Positions 10,601 through 14,205 of a DNA stretch of 16,156 nucleotides are shown piece after piece. Positions within the stretch are counted from its first letter, which is position 1. Each line of letters opens with the position of its first letter. The position numbers and the translations under genes are program-made. The stretch is from Bifidobacteriaceae bacterium (GTDB taxonomy: Bacteria; Actinomycetota; Actinomycetes; Actinomycetales; WQXJ01), in NCBI GenBank assembly GCA_031265345.1, contig JAISCU010000393.1, forward strand, positions 1-16,156. The letters run 5' to 3'. The notes under the pieces are model-generated. The model saw only the letters and a program-made list of their open reading frames with translations, made no database searches and was not told where the DNA came from.

Positions 10601-12218
10601 CGGCGCTACGAGGGTCGCGGACGGTTCGCAGGCCCACCGGGCTCAGGTGGAGCTCCGCGACGCCAACCACAACCTGGTGCCCGGAGCGGAGGTCGTGTTC
10701 GCCTGGGCCTACCCCGACGGGGGCCGGACGGTGAGCGGAACCTGGACGGCGGCATCGGGCATAGATGGCGTGGCGGTCTACGAGTTCTCCTCGACCAGGG
10801 CTGCGACCTGGACCGTCGCCGCGACCGTGGGCGGCGGGCCGGTCGCCGGATCGCCGCAGGAGGCGACCTTCGTGTCCGGGCCGCCGGTCTGCGCTACCAG
10901 CGAATTGATCTCCCCAACGACCTCCGCGCGGGAGAACGGCGAGGGTGTGCAGGCGGTCACAGCCATCCTGCGGGACGCCTTCGGGAACGCGGCCAGTTGC
11001 TGGGATGAGGGCTTGGAGGCGCCGTGCGAGGTCGCGTTCGCCATCCCGGAGCGGACCTGGATGGGCGAGGGCGCTGCCCGGATCTCGGGACCGGCCGTCG
11101 TGGCGGTGCGGGCCGGGCTGGCGGGCGACGCAACCGGGGCCGGGCAGGCGGTCATCGAGCTGTACGGCGACGAGGGGCTCTGGCAGGTCTTCGCGTTGAT
11201 CGGCGGCGAGCCTGTGACCAGGGCGGACGGCGTGGCCAGCCCGGATGGGGCGCCGGTGCCCGCGCGGGTCCGTTTCACCGACGCGATCCCGCCCGGCGCG
11301 CCCCTGCTCGACCCGTCGGACGGCCAGCATGTGACGGGGATCGTGGCGGAGTCCGACTTGTTGGACGCCGCCGCGGGTGACCTGGTGGCGGTGGTGGTCC
11401 ATCCGGTGACCGGCGAGGAGCTGGGCCGCTGCGTGGTCGAGGCGGACGGCACGTTCGACTGCGCCCTGCCCGGGCTGGGCGAGGGCGCGACCATCCATGT
11501 GCGGATCGACGACTCGGCGGGGAACGCCTCGGAGCACGCCGAGATGTCGGTGGACGCGACCGCTCCCGGCGTGCCGTCGGTCGAACCGTCCGACGGCTCC
11601 GACTTGGTGGGCGAGGGCGAGGAGCCCGGCGACACCATCATCGTGACCGATCAGGACGGCAACGAGCTCTGCCGCACCACCGTCGGGGAGGACCTGGGCT
11701 GGTCCTGCTCGTTCGACCCGCCGTTGAAGGAGGGCGACATGGTCACCATCACGGAGCGCGACCCGTCCGGGAACGTCACCGAGCGGCCGTGGCGGATCGG
11801 CGTGCCGCGCCTGGTGGTGGACAAGCCGGTGGCGTACCGGGGCGACAGGCAGACCGCCACCGGGTTCAACTTCCAGCCCGGCGAGGACGTGACCGGCGTG
11901 ATGCGTTCCGATCCGGTGGCCCTGGGCTCGGCCAAGGCCGATCCGCAGGGCAAGGTGGTTTTCGCCTGGGTGATCCCGGAGGCAACCGAGTTCGGCGCGC
12001 ACAAGGTCGAGGCGACGGGTTCGGCCTCGGGCGTGTTCGAGGCCGGCTTCACGGTCCAGACCCTCCCGCTCGCCGTCCAGGCCCTGCCCTTCACCGGCGC
12101 CGACGGCCTGGTCGGCGCCGCCGGCTCAGCCCTCGGGCTGCTGCTGGCGGGTTGGCTGCTGCTGGCGGCCGCCCGCCGTCGCCGCGCCCCCTCCCCTGAC
12201 GGGCTGGCCGCACCATAG
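1668..12218 (+). CDS. Giant LPXTG-anchored modular surface protein with about 20 invasin-type Ig-like domains
   Basis: A 3516-residue secreted, wall-anchored protein, probably an adhesin or stalk; its ligand is unknown. AAAGAGG (1654-1660) lies 7 bp before the ATG. Residues 1-61 form a long signal peptide: Arg-rich n-region (25-32), hydrophobic core (34-51), likely cleavage after Ala61 (SQA). Residues 62-385 resemble a beta-propeller, a weak assignment. From 386 an SdrD-B/prealbumin-like domain carries a calcium-type loop (DVDGDGVIEPGD). A GEVED domain spans about 554-742 (GEVEDY at 734-739). From 881 to about 3205, about 20 Big_1-type domains of roughly 115 residues follow, recognisable by ADG, DAxGNPV and AGSYxVxAxIG motifs. 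Two other Ig-like domains start at 3208 and 3298, and a stalk domain covers about 3383-3463. The sorting signal is LPFTG (3473-3477), then a hydrophobic segment and RRRR. Domain blocks are duplicated and codon preference shifts around 8 kb. It is transcribed alone as far as visible. Confidence 0.95.
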   Translation: MLPRVQPRRDPSNPSNRPDSANRWPRRRRWARPVAMAATFVTAVTGVVVIQSWGGAERSQAVTYNAANWNATGTFSKDELWVVGTGDAYTNPYVITNPWTATSADFISRLRPGYNKTGAVNGNGCGGAWENLAMGPALMAEGDQRIAHLGWTSTGLGGGLVFSGDGNCYGVTDLTPAATSVNDFDTTWGGEINQKTGEVYLVSQPIEYFDGDSLTNNPRFNIVKVSKATSGSTPYTVTRLAASPATPPAPGAKNLAQAAQAAGKTGAVDGNWRLGSDMAIDANGNAYRMARFDRTGPDYWALIRFNIPRVGGAPQSTGWTYNVVRVFDNYEATDVWGMAFLNGALYTGHADLGDQIIRWDPLSGANTYLGVFLPMLDMGSAQMAPVIEGKVYRDVDGDGVIEPGDDGLGGVVLEVWQQTSASSAPELRGTLTTDSDGSYSALLPSATDDFYLRLRPTQINGVNAGQSYASAGSYRVDSGQPANVVTPLCFASGGDYQPRTTSGACRGARADGIDPPTVTDPTLATGGANTVTKIDMNSDLAVVTADFGLTTGLSWGDAPDTYKTSNQALGPYGAPDSLHLGATQAHYPDGQPSAGANSHDATDDGLFVTPKQDDGTYEESDWVLAQNQVLTTGGQYRFRAKVSGTAIAQATAKAWLSPLASGTGQAATALTDQLLSGTPDADGYVYGDYTVGAQGPQQGLASVYARARVGQTSTFTSASRGSANPDTDAWVPRGEVEDYRLAVANGTVRVKARTIGGRAAHVNLALGNIFGLAPSQADTSILTNADGSYARDSGAHAVASMAQEVAITTIGVGGPTANAMHGWKLLGQGTSCHDSATGTPVAATIRNNTLALGALDALGATGPRDVTCELSYGASVSATYSTLEVTPEPDAANPLTAGTSTYDARVTAKGVITPAEGPAVQVPVPGAQIALTLTPVGGDGTATGASFTANNAQSHTCTLDDQGECTATVQASHRGAYLLAATAEAGSVEVGSKTLYFAEGAPSEGRSSATVTQTADQLANYQAPGSTAATWGKQTITVTVRDANDAPVTNAAAALTAAAASSDPLSGSGLAFAGGGAFACSVAPVGGACYTGVYALDVYSSKAGPRAIVVTLGSAPTGFEVTNADAPPSKVLLAPFKTPPASAQDSTLVVSPSTPADRPDDPDDVPDGVPNVLTTGAAYTVVVTAWDAGRNNKAAGAAVTLALTGADCAATFAGGGTGGSGGGTTAGGDTSALGRLETTVVSNAATTCTLTATVAGGVPGGSPKTLKWEDAAVDPDNSHTWFDVSTADIVANGQATGTITVSLYGRNGLPVTTVANLSASGPTGGEVTVGGFTNNGDGTYRATFTGTSAGSKLISVLQGAVEIGVKTPGGNDTANFVPGAASAEDSWLVQPTDSATADGDQKTTIGARVYDKNGNPANSGKVAFTIPKDLSVGSTNGPATIEVEIVGGWAQLQVASRVSTKVHGTYVVTAKIGAVAIASVRDQADETSELRTNGQVNPVFVAGSADPGTSTLSIPTAAGGATKEVGGTEKHRVQIQVEDKDHNPVADAAVRFDYTCVGQAGHTCSGSWTGLTTDPDGIAYYEWGTTKASTWTVGGFLGTEEVADSPGTATFDPGPPVIGPGKTRLESPTSPAKANGSETQTVLAHAIDGQGNAVTGQTVTFTVPADVRANGVTGPDTVDAQTDQDGIARLVATSELVGSYQVRAKIGATQITQGDPARIEFVNTDVALDRSSLTVTTAPAEKQVKTEYHEVKAELTDTTGQPYQPATEVTFSYRLGATGAWTTGPALTTSNGTVTWASFTVPVAGTYQVRAMITAGQVGTTQEAKFKAGPIDGAKTLASLTVSSTPVAADGVATVPASMKAQDDEGNPVKDTALTFELVYTGAGPYFTSTAGQTASGTSGPDGMVRASIASLHAGSYDVRGRLGADTSPAPYPKANFSKDVPDPGRSEFSVARTSTNTSATKAIADGSDSYTATILLRNAAGTLINGVGGTLYFTPKDIPGAIAQTFPFVVGLDGAPQGQAQVVLTALKAGVWEVSVKIGADPVATTPGGPVTVVESEFEPDPVHHGPAHSRLVSPSASARANGSDTQVVTAHVMDVNNNPWKLADAVFTIPANVRVGAQVGPGTVTAKTDDQGVATLTTTSTVVGEYDITARVGAVPLTQGSPAVVQFTNADLSLLNSLFTIPTAGVAKQVLAESHTLEVELFDSTGNVYTPSVNVTFSYRLRGTAAWVARTPLATVGGGVVWAGFTVGVAGEYEVKAEIPSGQVGTVLTARFEPGPVDPGLTRGSFGFTTGKALSNDSATHSAWVTVQDAEGNPIRLTKVRFTLDSAKAAHFVDPVTHADLGKSVEVESSVTGLARVWLADGTTETVHLGAALGADPVGAADFVFATDAPSAVDSSWVVVPSGPRVADGVQSFAATVTVRDASPSHLLVPGAAVGFEVPLAVRVVEPGPYLTGPDGRVTVRFTSEVAASYDVRALIGSDGIEPDPRTITFEPGAISFEDGKTTLRGPGVTAVANGSAPLTATATVRDAKDNPVTGAVVEFSVPAGLTARAPGGDVSGPTVVEVPVNPVTAVATVAYVTTTAGPYNVTARAKKGAGGAYQAIRDGSPARLVFTHGPADLTVSVIAKDRPGPLVADGDQAYGVTVSLFDSVGNPYTVAGVPVTVTYRLGARMIAEDLVTDAAGAAATAFATTEAGSWRATADVGGQAVEVGSPLALPFEPGPPSADVSVFDATTGNVLADGSAAHSAWVVVTDAQGNPVPSRAVAFTVATGSPSVPGPVLTGGSATATVASCDPAVAGAPAWCDQAGKALVYLTSNEPGSFAVGATLGGATVNGSPREVSFESGPADEVLSSYVITPLATAADSVSVPADGAASYTVTVTARSVAGLLVPGAQVRLAGLDGAVAVGPSLSGVTGSPSSGSFGTFGWRLSSASAGSFSGRVQVSTADGWRDVGGPFLVRFAATGPVAGNSRLTIPTAAGGATRVADGSQAHRAQVELRDANHNLVPGAEVVFAWAYPDGGRTVSGTWTAASGIDGVAVYEFSSTRAATWTVAATVGGGPVAGSPQEATFVSGPPVCATSELISPTTSARENGEGVQAVTAILRDAFGNAASCWDEGLEAPCEVAFAIPERTWMGEGAARISGPAVVAVRAGLAGDATGAGQAVIELYGDEGLWQVFALIGGEPVTRADGVASPDGAPVPARVRFTDAIPPGAPLLDPSDGQHVTGIVAESDLLDAAAGDLVAVVVHPVTGEELGRCVVEADGTFDCALPGLGEGATIHVRIDDSAGNASEHAEMSVDATAPGVPSVEPSDGSDLVGEGEEPGDTIIVTDQDGNELCRTTVGEDLGWSCSFDPPLKEGDMVTITERDPSGNVTERPWRIGVPRLVVDKPVAYRGDRQTATGFNFQPGEDVTGVMRSDPVALGSAKADPQGKVVFAWVIPEATEFGAHKVEATGSASGVFEAGFTVQTLPLAVQALPFTGADGLVGAAGSALGLLLAGWLLLAAARRRRAPSPDGLAAP

Positions 12219-12221
12219 TCA

Positions 12222-12256
12222 GGGACCGTCCCCGACGCACTTGAGAATGGTTCTCC
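12222..12256 (+). promoter_or_regulatory. Composite palindrome module, copy 1 (GGGAC/GTCCC plus Zur/Fur-like box)
   Basis: GGGACcGTCCC (12222-12232) lies four bases after the stop codon of the giant gene. Exactly eight bases after its GTCCCC comes TGAGAATGGTTCTCC (12242-12256), an imperfect 7-1-7 palindrome. The same two-part layout recurs at 12519-12554. It could contribute to termination of the giant transcript, be a dispersed repeat, or be a metalloregulator site. No gene start lies just downstream, which argues against a simple operator. Confidence 0.45.
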
Positions 12257-12364
12257 GCAGTATTGGGGTTAGGCGCAATGCCGTTGAGTTTGGGCGGGGG
12301 CGGCAGCGTGTCGGGCCGGATGCGGTTGGAAAAGACAGGATCCATGGTTGTCGCGCGCGAGAGC

Positions 12365-12400
12365 CAGGGATCCTGCGTTTTCGACCGCCCGCCCGCGAGT
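12365..12400 (+). repeat. 36-bp direct repeat, copy 1
   Basis: Identical to 12429-12464 at 34 of 36 positions. Each copy begins CAGGGATCCTG, continues GTTTTCGACC and ends in a GCCCGCCCGCG stretch. A further GGATCC with similar flanks sits 30 bp upstream (12338-12343). Read on the minus strand the core (TCGAAAACGCAGGATCC) faintly resembles the 31-bp repeat core further right (TCGAGACCGCTGATCTGC), so it may be an older member of that family. That relation is tentative. Confidence 0.65.
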
Positions 12401-12428
12401 ACGCGACCACCAGCACCGAGTTCTGTGT

Positions 12429-12464
12429 CAGGGATCCTGGGTTTTCGACCGCCCGCCCGCGGGT
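12429..12464 (+). repeat. 36-bp direct repeat, copy 2
   Basis: Second copy of the 36-bp repeat, 64 bp after the first and in the same orientation. It differs only at two positions (C/G after GGATCCTG, and A/G near the right end). The spacing of 64 bp is about twice the period of the other arrays in this island. Confidence 0.65.
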
Positions 12465-12518
12465 CGACGGCACGCGCCGACCGGGCCAGGGAGCCACAGC
12501 CGCAAACCAAACGATATT

Positions 12519-12554
12519 GGGACAAGTCCCCATTTCATCTGAGAATCATTCTCA
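12519..12554 (+). promoter_or_regulatory. Composite palindrome module, copy 2, with a perfect Zur/Fur-like 7-1-7 box
   Basis: GGGACaaGTCCC (12519-12530) is followed, again exactly eight bases after GTCCCC, by TGAGAATCATTCTCA (12540-12554), a perfect palindrome of 7-1-7 form. Fur-family operators have this shape: Fur boxes resemble TGATAATNATTATCA and actinobacterial Zur boxes resemble TGAAAATNATTTTCA. No gene begins close by on either strand, so a regulatory role at this site is unproven. It may be a repeat that happens to carry such a box. Confidence 0.5.
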
Positions 12555-12606
12555 ACTAGCTTTGACGCCCCATGGTTCGGTCCGTCAGCGGTCGGGGTGG
12601 CTGGTC

Positions 12607-12704
12607 GGGGCTGGGCGGCGACGCCTTGGTCGGGTCTGGTGCTTGCTTCACGTACGTGGGTCGCCGTTGACCCACGCAACCTCTACCCTACTGCGCCCAG
12701 CCCC
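12607..12704. other. Nested inverted repeat, possible structured RNA or element remnant
   Basis: An outer exact inverted repeat, GGGGCTGGGCG (12607-12617) and CGCCCAGCCCC (12694-12704), encloses an inner exact stem, CGTGGGTC (12655-12662) and GACCCACG (12669-12676), with a 6-nt loop. Two exact stems nested within 100 bp in otherwise featureless DNA are suggestive of an RNA fold. GC-rich DNA throws up such stems fairly often, and I recognise no known RNA family here. Confidence 0.3.
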
Positions 12705-12756
12705 GTGGCGCGGGCCTGCCCATGTCACTGCCGGGATCGTGGCCGGGCGCCCGCCC

Positions 12757-12911
12757 CAAAGCGCCCACGCCGAGTCCGTCGATTCGCGCGCCGTTGTTCA
12801 TCGAGGCCGCTGTTCTGCGCGCCCTCCTTCGTCGAGACCGCTGATTCGCTTGGCCGATCTCGTCGAGACCGCTGTTCTGCGTTCCCCTCTTCATCGAGTC
12901 CGCTGTTTTGC
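12757..12911 (-). repeat. 31-bp tandem repeat array, left arm (five units)
   Basis: Five units at exact 31-bp spacing: 12757, 12788, 12819, 12850 and 12881. Each ends with a conserved 20-bp core close to CRTCGAGACCGCTGWTYTGC, preceded by about 11 variable bases. The outermost unit is the most decayed. The array is in opposite orientation to the one at 12969-13092. The period is close to three turns of B-DNA, so each core would face the same side of the helix. Confidence 0.85.
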
Positions 12912-12968
12912 GTCCGACCGGTTTGGCGTCTTCGCTGGTCAGCGCGTTATGGGTGTTCCTGGAGACGT

Positions 12969-13092
12969 GCAGATCAGCGGTCTCGACGACATGGAGGAAG
13001 CAAATCAGCGGTCTGGACGAGTTCACGCGCGCAAATCAGCGGTCTCGACGAGTTCACGCGCGCAGAAGAGCTGTCTCGACGGACCGGGGCGT
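12969..13092 (+). repeat. 31-bp tandem repeat array, right arm (four units)
   Basis: Four units at exact 31-bp spacing: 12969, 13000, 13031 and 13062. The core GCAAATCAGCGGTCTCGACG is the reverse complement of the left-arm core. Units two and three are identical at 30 of 31 positions including the normally variable part, so that duplication is recent. The fourth unit is decayed. The 57-bp centre between the arms (12912-12968) contains CGCTGgtCAGCG, itself a palindrome. Confidence 0.85.
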
Positions 13093-13182
13093 GCAGGCCA
13101 CCGGAAACTGCTCCGACGGCCCACGGCATAGCGTCGATAGCCTTTCCGTGGCGCGGCACCCGGTCGCGTCGGCTGCCGTGAA

Positions 13183-13250
13183 GGCTCCCAACCATGGATC
13201 ATGCCGCCCCAAGACTCGGGCGCAAGACAGGCGGCACGGCATCGGGCATA
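13183..13250 (+). repeat. Hairpin element, copy A (right end lost)
   Basis: Matches 14029-14095 at about 60 of 68 positions, in the same orientation, 846 bp upstream. It begins with the same GGCTCCCAACC and ends at CGGCATCGGGCATA. It then runs into a low-complexity tract instead of the closing GTTGGGAGCC found in copy B, so it looks truncated. Internally, CATGCCG and CGGCATC remain able to pair, although one flanking position of the stem is mismatched. Confidence 0.7.
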
Positions 13251-13584
13251 TCAAAAGAATCGAAAGAATCAAAGACTATCAAAGAGGCCTGGTTGCGCCG
13301 CGCAAGATCGAACACAGTTACGTTACGCGCCGCCGCCGCACGACGATCAGTAGCATCGGTCCGATCATGGTCGCACTCACTGGCAGAATGGAAGCCATCG
13401 ACAACCGGCCCGAACCGGCACCGTACGGTGTACTTGCTTGCGACAGGCAAGCTAGGGCCGGTTTCGATCACCCGAAATCCCAGGTTATGGGCCGGAACGT
13501 GTGCTTCACGGTGCGCGTCGTTGGGGCTTGGTGGAGGGCTCTGCCGACGGTAGTGCGGGTGGTCCGCCCGGCGGCCGGTCGACT

Positions 13585-13665
13585 GCGAACCGATGGTCTC
13601 GACCCCCCGGGGAACGCCGAGACCATCGAAATGCAGACTCGACGGGCGCGAGACCATCCTTTTGC
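13585..13665. repeat. Diverged 31-bp repeat units, divergent pair plus one
   Basis: Three further units related to the arrays at 12757-13092. GCGAACCGATGGTCTCGA (from 13585) is in right-arm orientation. CGAGACCATC followed by A/T-rich bases and GC occurs at 13618 and again at 13649, exactly 31 bp apart, in left-arm orientation. In all of them CGAGACC is followed by eight bases and GC, as in the main arrays, but the middle has changed from GCTG to ATCG or ATCC. The opposing units overlap on a CCCCGGGG palindrome. Confidence 0.6.
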
Positions 13666-13805
13666 AGACCCAGAGCAGATTTGGGCCGCGCCGCCGCTGG
13701 CCGTCGGCTTCGCCGCAGTGGCTAATCGGAGCCGGAGCCAGCGTCGCCACGGGATTTGACTGGGTCGGGGCGCGGCGACCAAGACCATCGGGCGCGAGCC
13801 CATGA

Positions 13806-14027
13806 TCCGAATACGCAAGCATCGACCGGGCACAGCGCCGAGACTTGATGAAGCCCGCCCAGCAGCGCGCAAAGGTGTCGACAACCCGCCTGGGCGTGGA
13901 CCACAGATACGTCTCCGCCTATCGTCAGCGTCTGCTGACCGCTGGAGTGGTGGCGCCGGAACGGGCCCTGCTCGACTACCGGCTGCCTCACACGCGCGAC
14001 TACCTGCGGGAACGCCTCGCCCCGTAA
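13806..14027 (+). pseudogene. C-terminal remnant of an ATP-binding (AAA-type) protein gene
   Basis: From a TGA at 13803 the frame is open to TAA at 14025-14027. It reads as the tail of a protein, not a whole gene. The segment VDHRYVSAYRQRLLTAGVV followed by LDYRLPHTRDYLRERL resembles the C-terminal winged-helix end seen in a large family of bacterial P-loop ATP-binding proteins with a terminal HTH-like domain. The Walker A and B regions that should precede it by about 300 residues are absent, and the upstream DNA is repeats. TTG (13845) and ATG (13848) codons exist but have no ribosome site, so a 59-60 residue product is unlikely. Hairpin element B starts one base after the stop. The ATPase match is from memory of the family and is moderate; the truncation is clear if it is right. 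Confidence 0.55.
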
Positions 14028-14028
14028 A

Positions 14029-14105
14029 GGCTCCCAACCGTGGACGATGCCGACCCCAGGCTCGGGCGCAAGACGGCGGCACGGCATCGGGCATAGTTGG
14101 GAGCC
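14029..14105 (+). repeat. Hairpin element, copy B, with perfect terminal inverted repeats
   Basis: A 77-bp unit bounded by exact 10-bp inverted repeats, GGCTCCCAAC (14029-14038) and GTTGGGAGCC (14096-14105). A second exact inner pair, CGATGCCG and CGGCATCG, lies inside. It begins one base after the stop of the ATPase remnant, so it may be that gene's terminator. It also has the form of a very small inverted-repeat element, and a partial copy lies at 13183-13250. Confidence 0.65.
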
Positions 14106-14205
14106 GGGCGTGAGGTGACCAATAGGTGGCCCGCGAGCGGCCCGCGCGGACGCGAAGGGACCAAAGCAGGCAGACTGGCGGCTTCGACCGACAGGAGGAC
14201 GCCAC

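Larger units (their letters stand above)
12219..14205. other. Repeat-rich, largely non-coding island between the giant gene and gadB
   Basis: About 2 kb holding several short repeat families and one gene remnant, each listed separately. The open frames that cross it (both strands) translate to Arg/Pro/Ser-rich sequence without family resemblance. Several run through the 31-bp repeats, whose period is not a multiple of three, so the repeats are not protein repeats. Between the listed elements, 13093-13182 shows nothing. 13251-13285 is a short low-complexity tract with repeated ATCAAAG and GAATC words. 13286-13584 contains only small palindromes, such as GCTTGC/GCAAGC near 13440. 14106-14190 shows no clear promoter for gadB, although one is expected there. 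Confidence 0.7.

Noticed and set aside
8202..12002. 1266-codon open frame on the minus strand
   Set aside because: It lies wholly antisense to the Ig-domain coding sequence. Its translation is Arg/His/Gly-rich with no domain, and GC-rich codon bias on the plus strand routinely keeps this antisense frame open.
12757..13092. CRISPR array
   Set aside because: The constant part is about 20 bp and the variable part only about 11 bp, two units are nearly identical throughout, orientation flips at the centre, and no cas gene is present.
12241..13131. 296-codon plus-strand frame starting at TTG
   Set aside because: It begins inside a palindrome, has no ribosome site, crosses several non-coding repeat families whose period shifts frame, and shows no protein resemblance.
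12908..13759. 283-codon plus-strand frame
   Set aside because: It starts in the left 31-bp array and reads through repeats in changing frames. The apparent repeated peptide QISGLDEFTR does not persist in frame.
13199..13822. 207-codon minus-strand frame
   Set aside because: It covers hairpin copy A, a low-complexity tract and repeat units. The short ordinary-looking stretch (ETGPSLPVASKYTVRC) matches no family I know and has no start signal.
14029..14105. tRNA gene (77 bp, GGCTCCC/GGGAGCC ends)
   Set aside because: The terminal stem continues to 10 bp without the usual unpaired positions 8-9, there is no TTCRA T-loop, and no credible anticodon arm.
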